64,000 nt of DNA from Psoroptes ovis (taxonomy: Eukaryota > Arthropoda > Arachnida > Sarcoptiformes > Psoroptidae): NCBI GenBank assembly GCA_002943765.1, contig PQWQ01000001.1:5474195-5538194 (forward strand), in the 5' to 3' direction. A program made the translations under genes and the position numbers. Below are positions 45,585 through 55,946 of the stretch, piece by piece (position 1 is the stretch's first letter; each line of letters starts with the position of its first letter). Below the pieces are notes generated by a model, which was given only the letters and a program-made list of their open reading frames with translations, had not been told where the DNA came from and ran no database searches.

Positions 45585-46565
45585 ATGAATCTAATGAAAC
45601 TGATGAATAAACGATTAATATTTATTGATCATTTGAAAGCAATATTTCAAGAGAATTTCGGTCAGCAGCAACAGTGGCAAAAAATCCGATATTTATCAAG
45701 CAATAAAAATCTACGTCCAATTGACGATCTAAGTTCATTGAATGATGACACAAATATGTTAAAACCACGTGAAAAAACATCACCACAAGAAAAAATCTAT
45801 CTTCGTGATGAAAAAAATCGTCTCCTTGGGCTGATGACCAAAATTCAAGCCGAAAAATTGGCACAAAAACATAAAAAATTATTAATCGAAAGCGATGGAC
45901 CAGCAAAGAAAATACCAACAATGAAGCTGATTGATCCTAGAACAACAAATGATGGCAAGGATGACAAAGAAATTTTAAATGAACAAATTGATGATGAAGA
46001 CCTCATCAATGAGCTTGATAATTTAAGAATAAATAAAAGAAAATCATCACAACCAAAAGTAATTCATTTCACATCGAAAGTTAGTGAACATGATTTACAA
46101 ATAAAAATAAATCATGTGAAAAAATTTTTGTTACGTGGACATGAAACAATGGTCAAGATTACATCACCAGCTGTTACAGCTAATACAGCTGATCAGGATG
46201 CAATAAAATCCGAATTGGTTCGTTATTTCTTAATTAAATTGAAGGGATTGCAATTATTTCATTCCATTTAATCTTTCACAAAATAGGAACAAATATTCAC
46301 CGAATTTGATCGAATATTCAACGATCAAAATGGTTGCCGAATAAATCAAAAACGATTGACCGGAAAAGAATTGAAATTTAATATTTTAATCACTGATCAT
46401 GAAGAAATTTTGAAAAAGTTTTCATCCCAATCCATTGGATCAACATCGACCGATCCATTGCCTAAACTTGATCAAATTGATCCAAATCAATTATTAAATG
46501 ACAATGTTGATATGGAAAATATCTTGGATCGAATTAAAAAACAAAATAAAGATCAAAAAAAGTAG
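45585..46565 (+). CDS. MTIF3: Mitochondrial translation initiation factor IF-3
   Basis: Two exons, 45585-46217 and 46287-46565, encode 303 residues. The N-terminus (1-45) is basic, hydroxylated and Gln-rich, consistent with a mitochondrial targeting sequence. The IF3 N-domain region has IYLRDEKNRLLG.MTK.QAE..A, and the C-domain has KVIHFTSKVSEHDLQIKI.HV.KFL.RGHETMVKI, the signature of IF3 C-domains. An Asp/Glu-rich linker separates them. IF-3 dissociates mitoribosomes and checks initiator tRNA pairing in the matrix. The donor is TTG|GTTCGT, a weak consensus, but the downstream frame (EQIFTEFDRIF) joins in phase 0 and no better site exists. Homology is clear for the C-domain and moderate for the rest. 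Confidence 0.85.
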
Positions 46566-46631
46566 TAAAAAATGATAATTTATAATGATAATAATAAAAT
46601 TTAATTTAAATTTAAATTTAAATTTTTCTCA

Positions 46632-46691
46632 AGTTAAAATAGTCGACTTTTTTTTCACTTTTCAAAGACTTTTTAGGTCGAAATAGTTGCG
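46632..46691 (+). promoter_or_regulatory. Two GAAATAGT motif copies
   Basis: GTTAAAATAGTCGAC (46632-46646) and GGTCGAAATAGTTGCG (46676-46691), same orientation, 29 bases apart, just after the MTIF3 stop. Confidence 0.35.
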
Positions 46692-47930
46692 AAAATTTCT
46701 CTTTCATTCGATCGAAAAAAAAAAATGAATTAACTCAATGATTTTATGAATGGTATGCCCATAGACACAGATAGGCGATGTTCACACAAATTCACAATTT
46801 GTGTACTCTCATTTTCACAATCACGCGCATCAATTGTTATAATTCAAGATGTTTTCAATAAAATCCAAATCGAGAAAAACAACAATCCCAAATACACAAA
46901 TTTGAGCTGGCATTTTTGTGAATTGTGTGTGATTCTATGATGAATTCAATGAGAAAAAAGGTTCAATTTGTTCATTGAAAACCATTGATTTCGATTTAAT
47001 ATCTTATTTTGAAACACAAATAAATGTTTTGAACGATTTCAAACAATGTCTCAATGATCAATGATCATCAATTTCCAGATCATCAAATGACAGATGTTTT
47101 CAATTGTTTTTTAACAAAAACAAAATTAATTCGATTCGATTTTGATTTAAAAACAATCGTGTTCGATTGTACCTATTCAACGAAATAACTAAAACTAAAA
47201 CGTCTAAACCTTTCCAGTGATACTGTTAATTGTAAGTAATCAAAAAATTGTATTTCAAATGTTTTGAGGGTCATTCAATGATTTATTTCAATTTTCAAAA
47301 TCAGCAATTACCCCTTTTTCTTGGCGTCCATTCATTCAAATTTCGAAGCGTGGGCTGTCAAGATGATTTGATCAAGCTTCGAATCCATATTTAGACATGA
47401 CATTTCCCACTAAATTTCTTTCAATTATTCATTCATTTCACAAATGATACATTTGTCTATTTGTTTTTTCTTAGTGAATGTGATTCATATGCATGCATCA
47501 TTCAATTCAATTCAATTTCAATTATTTCAACTTGGTACTTGTTTACTTGGTTTAATATCAACTCTTTATTCATTCTTTTTTTACTTGTTTCGGTGCCCAT
47601 TTTAGGGTTTAAATACATGAGAAAATTTTGAATAATCATTGATAGAATGAGTCTCAATTGTTTTATTTGAACTATTATATCGAATCGAAAACTTTTGAAT
47701 TGAATGTTCATTAAATAATTGAAAAATTTCACATACAAAAACTAAATTCACCATCTTTAAGTATTTTGAGTCCATTTTCAATCCATTATGCCATGTAAAA
47801 ATGAGCGAAGAAAATGATTTTTCCCCTTTGTGATCATTCAAATGTTCAATATGAATAAATAAATAATGAATGATGTGATGTGAGCGAACGCCCAATTGCT
47901 TAATTGGCATTTATATGTTTATGTTTATTT

Positions 47931-48096
47931 TACAAAGTTTCAAGTTTTAATTCGTAGTTTTAAAATTAATTTTCATAGTTTTCAAGTTTATTTTCGTAAT
48001 TTTGAATGCAATTTTAAACCAATGAACTATGAAATTAAATTTTAAAAGTACGAAAATTAATTTCAAAACTACGAATTTAAACTTGAAATTGTCTGT
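47931..48096. mobile_element. Fold-back element family 2, copy 2
   Basis: About 166 bases. The left half TTACAAAGTTTCAAGTTTT pairs with the right half AAACTTGAAATTGTCTGTA. The internal TCATAGTTTTCAAGTT matches copy 1. It lies 170 bases before the SOCS start codon, probably inside its 5' UTR intron. Confidence 0.75.
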
Positions 48097-48265
48097 ATTT
48101 ATGTTTATTTCAATTTCAATTTATTTCAATAATGACCTAATAACGTATTCATTCATTTATTATTTTCATAATTAATTCAATGAAAATTAATTATTTTTTC
48201 TTCTTCTTCTTCGAACAGATCTGAGAAAATAAATAAATTTCCCCTGTCTTGATTCAACAAAAATA

Positions 48266-50950
48266 ATGACAAATAATCATAAATCAATGGTCAATAATGA
48301 TGTTGATGATGATCATACAAATAATAATGATTTAAACAATAATGTTCATCATGAATGCGCTAATATGACCGATGATGATCGTAATAATAGTCATCGATTA
48401 TTGATCGGAGAAAATCGATCAACAAAAATTAAATTACAATCGAAATTATCAGCTGATATTGATGATAATAGTGATCATGATAATGATAGTGATAATGATG
48501 GCCGTAAATCTTCACCAATTATGAGGACATCAGTTCAGAAAACAATCGATATTGGTGAACGCCAACGTCCTCGAACAACTACGGGTATCAAAGGTGAAAA
48601 TTATTGTTATTCTAAATCGTCAATCCTTAGCAATAATAATACAAATCTTAATGATGAGAGTAAACCGAAGAATAAAGACCAATCTTCGATTAATAACTTT
48701 GATGATGCATCGGTTTCCGATTTAGAATCATTGGAATCATTGAATTTAAATGAACACAGCTATGATAATCGAAACGTGAATTCGATCAAACATGCATCAT
48801 ATTCATCACCAACATCACCTAAAATGATGATTTCAACATGTAATAATCAAGGATTATCGAATAAATCGATTGTAAGAGTTATCAAACCAACAGCTATTCA
48901 TCCAAATATTCAATATTATCATCCACCAAGGCCTTCAACTTCGGTAGATATTCATCATACGAATAGTTCGATTGGATCCACATCATCATCATTTATGGCA
49001 TCAGCATCAACACCATCATCATCATCATCATCTGCTGCTGCTGCTGCAGCATCAAGATTGCGGCATAATTCTGCATTCCATCAAGTATTATCTAGCCATC
49101 ATCATCAAAATCAATCAATAGATTCAAATTCATTCAGTGAACCATCATCATTAGTGTTTGCATCGAATCCATATTCGAATCCAATTTCAATGGAAAATAT
49201 TGAAAATGATGGTACCGAAGAAGATAACAATACCTTTGAAAATGTTGATGATAAACATCATCAACAACAACAACAACAAGAACCGATTCATATGACTCTA
49301 GAAGAAGTGAGAAGGATAGCATTTGGATCGCCTGAACGGCGACAAATTATTAAACGACGCCAATCGAATGATGAATTGAATAATGATTCATCATTAAATA
49401 ACAACACGAAATTTGAAAACAGCAGCTCAACGCACACGACCAATACAATCAGTGGTCTACAAAATGCTCGAACAAAAATTAAAAATTTTATGGACACACT
49501 ACTTTATAAAACGACACCATGTATTAGTGGTAATGATAGTAATGATAATTGTTCATCGAATGATAATTCGAACGAAACTGGTGAGAATATGGTCAAATGT
49601 TCGAATCATAGCAGACAAAAACACGTGAGAACATCATCGGAAATCGATTCTCGATTTTGTCATGAACATCCGAAATCAATGATATCATCACCATTTAGTC
49701 GGCGAGCCTTGCCATCAGTACCATCAACTGTAGCTGATCATAATAATAATATTGTTAATGATGATGATGATCGAACATTGACCACGAATAATATCGCCAA
49801 TAATAATAATGATCTCCAATCAATTCGATATAGAAATCGATCATCGCTGCAGTGTCCGGTATCTCGGTCACAATTGAAATCAATGTCCGAATCTGAACGA
49901 CAAAAATATTTGGATTATGTTTCGAGTATTGAACGTGTTAAAAATGTAAGTTATGATTTCAATTAATTCAACCATTATCATTAAATTTTATTCACTGATC
50001 ATAGTGTGGCTGGTATTGGGGACCAATATCTGGTGAAATGGCCGAAAAATTGCTAGAATCTGAACCATGTGGATCATTTCTAGTTCGTGATTCATCTGAT
50101 GAACATTATATATTTTCATTATCATTTAAATTAGATGAAATGGTTCGTCATGTTCGTATTGAACAAGAACAAGGTATATAATTTGGTTTTCAAAGGTTGA
50201 AATATTTTCAATTTCAATGATTCTTTTCTGCATTCAATTTTAGGAAATTTTAGCTTTGGTTCATTGAAAAAATTTCGTTCATCAACCATTGTAGATTTCA
50301 TCGAAAGTGCTATGCAACATTCACGTAGTGGACAATTTTTATTTTTTCTTCGTTTAGGACCAGAACTAGGGCCAATTCGTGTACAATTATTGTACCCGGT
50401 ATCAAGATTTAAACGTGTACAATCCCTACAACATATTTGCCGGTATGTATTTGAATGCATTTGTTCAATGATATCAAACCAAAATAATTGAAATTTTTCA
50501 TTCATTTTGATTGAATATTTCAAATTTAGATTTGTCATCTTACAATTTGTACGTCGTGATCAAATACATCAATTGCCATTACCCGAATATCTAAGACAAT
50601 ATTTAGATACACCATATTATTATTCAGAAGAATTGGCAAAAATGCAACAACAGCAACAATTACAACAACAACAATCAACTATTTTGACCAATAATGGTGA
50701 TGAAAATAGTTTATCAGCAATGAAAAGACGATTATTATTTTTACAAACAGATTATAAAACATTAATATCGAAAATGTTAATTAATCGTTGTAATATTGAA
50801 CGGAATTTATCCATACAATTACCTCGAATTGATTCATTGAATTTAGATGATGATTTGCCGCCGTCATCGTCATCATCATCATCAACATCAGCCAATGATA
50901 CTGAACAAACAAATGCGGATAATGATCGTAGAGCACAGAGTGGAAATTGA
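48266..50950 (+). CDS. SOCS6/7-type SH2-SOCS box adaptor
   Basis: Four exons, 48266-49945, 50005-50173, 50244-50442 and 50530-50950, encode 822 residues. The first 555 are Ser/Asn/His-rich and probably disordered. The SH2 domain (about 561-655) begins CGWYWGPISGEMAEKLL and has the phosphotyrosine-binding GSFLVRDSSDEHYIFSLSF with its Arg. The SOCS box follows: SLQHICRFVILQFVRRDQIHQLPLP.YL..YL. Long N-terminus and box sequence fit the SOCS6/SOCS7 (Drosophila Socs16D) group rather than CISH/SOCS1-3. Such adaptors direct Elongin B/C-Cullin 5 ubiquitin ligase to tyrosine-phosphorylated signalling proteins. A Gln-rich, Ser-rich tail of about 100 residues after the box is unusual, since the box normally ends the protein. 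Confidence 0.9.
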
Positions 50951-51157
50951 TCCATATGAAACAACGATGATACTAATGAATCATGTTGATAATCAGAGAT
51001 GACATATTTATTTTCAAAAATAACAATAGCCTCAAACCAATTCTCCGAATCCAAATCCAAAACATTTGTCTAGTCACATTTTCATGCAACAATAAATAAT
51101 AATAAAATTAATGATATTGTTTCTTTGGTTGGTACCATTTCTTTTAATCCAAATTCA

Positions 51158-52691
51158 TCAATCCGAATCATCTGACCATTGATCTTGATTTAGCTGTGAA
51201 CATTGTTTGCTAAAATAGCTCTTGATATCATGCTCGTCTTCAGTTGTTCGTAAACGCCGTACAACGAATCCTAATTGTGCTTTATAAAATATTGCTGGTC
51301 TTGCTTCATCCCCGTTTGCTGTTGATCCATAACCATGAATTAATGGATGTTTATCATAAATGAAATAATGGTAACCATCATATATGAATGTATTTGATTT
51401 GAGTAAATATTTAGATTTTTGTAATAATCGATTTAAATGGCGATATTTCTTGGATTTTCGAAATGAATAATTAATACAATCAGTTGAGCCATCATTCTGG
51501 TCGAATAATGTCAATGTATCATTCGTAATGAATGGTTGATGATGTTGCAGTGTCAGCAGTTGACCAAATTTACCTTCAAAATTGTTGCGACACGCTTGAC
51601 CAGGACTTTTTATTTGATAAAGTGGACATTTTTTAAGGAAATCTTGGCCATGTGACTTGATTTTCCATCTTGTATAATGTACGTCATTATTAGATGAAAG
51701 ATGCATAGTTATAAGACACTGATGATCCGGTGTCATCGACATATGCGTTACGGCACCTTTTCGATGTTCTTTAAAATTTTGTTCTCTCAATGGTTTTCGG
51801 GGTTGACGAATATCGAATATTGAAATGGAATTTTCCGTACCAATGAATAGACCACATTCATCGATTGGTGACCAATAGACTGAATAACAATAATTTGGTA
51901 CCGCTTTATGTGATTTGGCTGTCACCAGCAATGATAATGTTGGATTTTCCACTCGGATATCATAGATTAATGTTTGTTCATTTTGGCATCCCACTTTTAA
52001 TGAATTAATAAGAAAAATATAAGAATTTTGGGTCCCATATACAACAAGAATACTTACAAGCAATATATTTACAAGATAATCGATTCCAATCCATATGTAA
52101 GAATTGATCTTTCTTACATCGATATGTTTGATATTTAAACTGTCTTTGTGTATCATAAAGGTTTAGATCATTTTGTCGTAGCAATGAATAGAAACCTTTA
52201 TCATATGGATATATTTGACCACGTATCAGCATGTTTTGAGCAAGATTATCCGTTTCATTTTTGAAAATTCTTTTGGTGAGCAATTGTACAAATCTATTCG
52301 AACGTAGATCATCATAATACTGTTCATTTATTCGATATAAATAATGAAGCTTGGCGCTATCGAATAATACTATTCTAAGAGGTTTTAAGAAATTGAAAGG
52401 TATCAACCTATTACAAAATTAGATTTTGAAAAATACATACAAATTATCGAGAATATCGAATTGAAAATACGGTGCTACTCGGCTTTCCAATTGTTGATCG
52501 AATGCAAATACATTTGGTACTTGATTATTATCTTCATTGGCTTCATCATCATCAATCTTATCTTGATTATTGATATCATCATAAACATGGCTATAGATTA
52601 ATCGTCTATATTTTAGATTTGGATATGGATCAATTGTATTTCGATTTAAAATTGATGGTAACGATGAATATTGATTTCTGATGATGGTCAT
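51158..52691 (-). CDS. WD40-repeat protein resembling CSA/ERCC8
   Basis: Three minus-strand exons, 52691-52441, 52407-52058 and 51993-51158, encode 478 residues. Degenerate WD repeats are visible: YPYDKGF..LLRQNDLNLYDT, a repeat ending TLIYDIR, then SVYWSPIDECGLFIGTENSISIFDIRQ, and H..GAVTHMSMTPDHQCLITM.....TRW. These align in order and spacing with repeats 2-5 of the Cockayne syndrome protein CSA (ERCC8), and the acidic end WSDDSD resembles the CSA end. CSA is the DDB1-CUL4 substrate receptor in transcription-coupled repair, in the nucleus. Similarity is low, and the N-terminal repeat is not recognisable. A different WD40 protein, such as another DCAF, is possible. Frames across both introns agree, which supports one gene. 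Confidence 0.5.
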
Positions 52692-53200
52692 GTTATTTTC
52701 CTGTATTATTTCTCTCTTTGTGTTCAAAATTAATTGAACCTTTTAAATTTTGAAAAATATAATTACAGGGTTTAAAGTTAATTTTCGGAGTTTTCAAATT
52801 GATTTTCATAGTTTTTAATGTAATTTTAAATGGTGAAATTACGAAATTCAATTTGAAAACTACGAATTAAAACTTGTGAAACCCTGTAAACACATATGTT
52901 TTCTCTACACATCAAAATCATACACATATATAATTCACACAGATTGTTCTGCTTCTACCACACATACTTCTACTACATATACTTTTACATACTACTACCA
53001 TTTTCAATGTTTATTTGTAAACAAATTGTGTGTGTGTAGGTGTTGTCGATCAACACCTTTCGACAATTGTAATAATCAATGAACAAAATTCACCTCAATC
53101 AAATCAAATTTTCAAGGTTGATTTAAGCTGAATTAATGAAAATAAAATAACTGAATCATCTGACTAATCGACTACGTATTTTATATGTTAAACACGAACA
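52692..53200. promoter_or_regulatory. Divergent spacer, WD40 gene / small heat-shock gene
   Basis: About 509 bases. It is largely occupied by a fold-back element (52764-52889), followed by a CA/TAC-rich stretch and TGTGTGTGTAGG near 53027. No gene is seen. Confidence 0.5.
52764..52889. mobile_element. Fold-back element family 2, copy 3 (shortened)
   Basis: About 126 bases with termini TTACAGGGTTT and AAACCCTGTAA. The internal part is shorter than in other copies. Confidence 0.8.
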
Positions 53201-54301
53201 ATGATTATCATCTCACAAGTGGAACCAATCGTTGAACCAATATTCGAAAATGAATTCTGGTATCTACCGACACGAGCATCATTATCGGCACGTGCTGCAT
53301 CAATGATCAGTTTGATCGGCCATCATCAACAACAACAGCAGCAGCAACCAGGGTCTGAACGTCGAAATATACCACCATTCGAATATAATGATCGTTATTT
53401 ACAATATTTCGGTTTACCCCGCTTCCAACCTGATGAATTGAAAATTCAAATGAATATGAATAATCATCAAATCATCATTGATGGTGAATACGAAAACATC
53501 GATGAATGGGAATATGAATCATATCGATTTACTAAACGTATATTGATACCCGATAATGTTGATATGAAGAGTATGAAATGTTTTATAGCCGAAAATGGTT
53601 TGTTACAAATCGAAGCACCATTAATCCGGGATCAAGATCGAATGCCATCAGATGTTGTTGATGGTGGTTTTGTCGATCAACAACAACAACAACAAGAGCA
53701 GCCACCAAAGCCAAAAGAAGAAAAATTCATTAAAATTGAACATGGAAAACAAGAATCAGCGCCAATTAATCAGTTACAAACGACCACGAAAATGATTCCA
53801 ATTGAATTTATTACTGATAATCAAGGTACTGATGCTGCTGATGATAATAATAAACCAGAAGCTATTGGTGAGAAAACATTTTCCGCCAAGAAACATGAAT
53901 CCTTGGAAAGATCCGCACGACCAGTGAAGCCATCAGCTTCGATAACACAACCACCACCACCACCACCACCTCATCAAATTAGACAAATGATACAAGAAGT
54001 GCCCATACGGATGGTTCGTAGACCAATCGATCAAGGAATACTTTGTCCTTGTTGCCGTGGTCGTGGATCAACATCAGAATCTCATCACGATGGATATAAT
54101 CGTCATAATTATCCGCAATTAGTTGCATATAGACAGGGTGGTAATAGTGGTCAAAATAAAAAAGATTATCAACCAAAAAATGCACAGCAACAATCACCGA
54201 CAGCCCGAACAACAGCCAAAACAACATCCACATCGACATCAACATCAGATTTGAATCAAGCGATTGATGAATTACAAAAAGTTGTCACTAAAATGTCTTA
54301 A
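53201..54301 (+). CDS. Small heat-shock (alpha-crystallin/HSP20) protein with long tail
   Basis: One exon encodes 366 residues. An alpha-crystallin domain at about 70-145 shows RFQPDELKIQ, IIIDGEYEN, the conserved FTKRILIPDNVD.KSMKCFI.ENGLLQIEAPL and no frameshifts. Small HSPs hold unfolding proteins as ATP-independent chaperones in oligomers, mostly cytosolic. The N-terminal arm (1-69) includes a Gln run. The C-terminal extension is about 215 residues, far longer than the 10-40 usual in the family. It has a Pro-rich stretch, then CPCCRGRG at about 283-290, then a Thr/Ser-rich end. It lacks an obvious IxI motif. The extension's function is unknown; the CxCC group could bind metal, or be an oxidation switch. 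Confidence 0.82.
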   Translation: MIIISQVEPIVEPIFENEFWYLPTRASLSARAASMISLIGHHQQQQQQQPGSERRNIPPFEYNDRYLQYFGLPRFQPDELKIQMNMNNHQIIIDGEYENIDEWEYESYRFTKRILIPDNVDMKSMKCFIAENGLLQIEAPLIRDQDRMPSDVVDGGFVDQQQQQQEQPPKPKEEKFIKIEHGKQESAPINQLQTTTKMIPIEFITDNQGTDAADDNNKPEAIGEKTFSAKKHESLERSARPVKPSASITQPPPPPPPHQIRQMIQEVPIRMVRRPIDQGILCPCCRGRGSTSESHHDGYNRHNYPQLVAYRQGGNSGQNKKDYQPKNAQQQSPTARTTAKTTSTSTSTSDLNQAIDELQKVVTKMS

Positions 54302-54725
54302 GATATCCGATTTTAAACCATCATTTGATGACCAAAATTTCACTATTTCGACCCATTAATCATTGCAAGAATGTTATGATTTCAAGGTTATGACCTTTGA
54401 ATTTTATTTTGATCGTTGTCTTGTTCAAAAAATGTTATTGTTTAAATTAAAAAATGTCAAATTTAAATTTTAAAAAATCGCGCCATTCATCATCATTTGA
54501 ATTGATAAAAATTGAAATTATCACGTAGACCCATATGGCTGTCTAAGAAGAAATAATAACACAAAATCAACCAATCCATTCATCTTAAATGCTGCACATG
54601 TGCATATGATTATTATCAAATAATTAAACTGATCATGACACAATATTTTCTATAATAATTGTGTATGTATCGTTGCGATAGCTGCATATTTGTGTTCGAA
54701 TGATGATGATACACATATTTTATTC

Positions 54726-54891
54726 ACAGGGTTTCAAGTTTTATTTCGGAGTTTTAAAATTAATTTTCATAGTTTTCAAGTTGATTTTCGTAATTTCGAA
54801 TGCAATTTAATACCGTAAAATTACGAAATTCAATTTTAAAACTACGAAAATAAATTTCAAAACCCCGAATTAAAACTTGAAATCCTGTAAT
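54726..54891. mobile_element. Fold-back element family 2, copy 4
   Basis: About 166 bases with termini CACAGGGTTTCAAGTTTT and AAAACTTGAAATCCTGTAA; internal halves complementary. Confidence 0.8.
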
Positions 54892-54990
54892 ATTTTATTC
54901 AAAAATAAAAAATATAAAGCACTAAAATATAAAGGACTAACGAAAAAGGACAAAAACACATGCTTTCATAATTTTCTATCGTGTAATTGA

Positions 54991-55067
54991 AGATTGTCCG
55001 AAAAATTCATTCGGCTTAATCAATAGAGTCGCTCATAAAAATCGGTCATAACTTTTCGGACGATCCC
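54991..55067. mobile_element. mariner-type MITE copy 9
   Basis: Ends AGATTGTCCGAAAAATTC and ACTTTTCGGACGATC; the only copy outside the 16.7-22.2 kb cluster. The interior CGGCTTAATCAATAGAG is close to copies 1 and 7. Confidence 0.85.
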
Positions 55068-55946
55068 TGAAATATTTATAAATGATGTTTTCAAAAAAAA
55101 AAAGAAAATGTGTGCGCGCCGGGTCACCGCCAAATCTAATCAAAAATGAAATAAAAGCTTTCCTCGAACTTGATTATCATCTTTGCTTTATTTTTATTTC
55201 ATATTTCACAAATATGATCTAAATTTTGCTTTGTTGTCGTTTGTTTATTGCATGCATTCGGTTAAATTATTCAAAAATTTGAAAAATTGAAAACAAAAAT
55301 AATCAAAAATTGAGTAATCGGAAATTAATAATCGGATATTTTTGTTATTATTTCATCCAAAATATTCATCCAATCAAATTTTTTTCGTTCTTCGAAAATC
55401 GTTCATCGAAAAAATCGATTAAAAGGATGTTTTTACAATTATTGTCAATCATATTTATGTAAATAATTATGAATTATCAAATATATTTTTTCTAATGAAT
55501 AATCATTGATAATGTGTTTGTATGGAGAAGAAAATATTTTAATCAAAAGTTGTTGATGATATTGAAATTCGATTTATTTTCAATCAATTTGTTTATATTT
55601 AAATCAAAAAATTTGAAATTTGAATTATTCAAATATTTAATATAACTAAACCAATAAACAAGCAGTGAAAAAGACTTGCCAGCCAGCCAGCAAGCCTGTC
55701 AAACATTAAAGATAATAAACTGTGATAAATTTTTATATATGTGTTTCACATCGTCGATTGATTGTGATATATTCAATTGCATTATTATTATTATTTGTTG
55801 GTTAATTATTGATACTTTGATTGAAATTTGGCAGCCATTTAAATATTTATTTATTAATTCGAAAATCAAATTAATTATTTAAATTTGAATTAATTGAATT
55901 GAATTAAATTTAATTCGATTCAAAGAATAAGAATAAAAAGAAGAAA

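Larger units (their letters stand above)
46566..48265. other. Spacer before the SOCS gene, with motif copies and a fold-back element
   Basis: 1.7 kb, no gene seen. Two copies of the second recurrent motif occur at 46632-46646 (GTTAAAATAGTCGAC) and 46676-46691 (GGTCGAAATAGTTGCG). A fold-back repeat is at 47931-48096. An acceptor-like CTTCTTCGAACAG near 48210-48219 precedes the SOCS start by about 45 bases, so a non-coding upstream exon is likely. Confidence 0.5.
54302..55946. other. Spacer with repeats between small HSP and the YWTD-like membrane protein
   Basis: 1.65 kb, no gene seen. GGGTCGAAATAGTGAAA occurs on the minus strand at 54336-54352. Fold-back copy 4 (54726-54891) and the ninth MITE copy (54991-55067) follow within 300 bases. 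The stretch 55110-55130 (GCGCGCCGGGTC) is unusually GC-rich and unassigned. Confidence 0.5.

Noticed and set aside
46746..46940. A 64-residue open frame after MTIF3
   Set aside because: No domain, no conserved context, and composition like the surrounding spacer.
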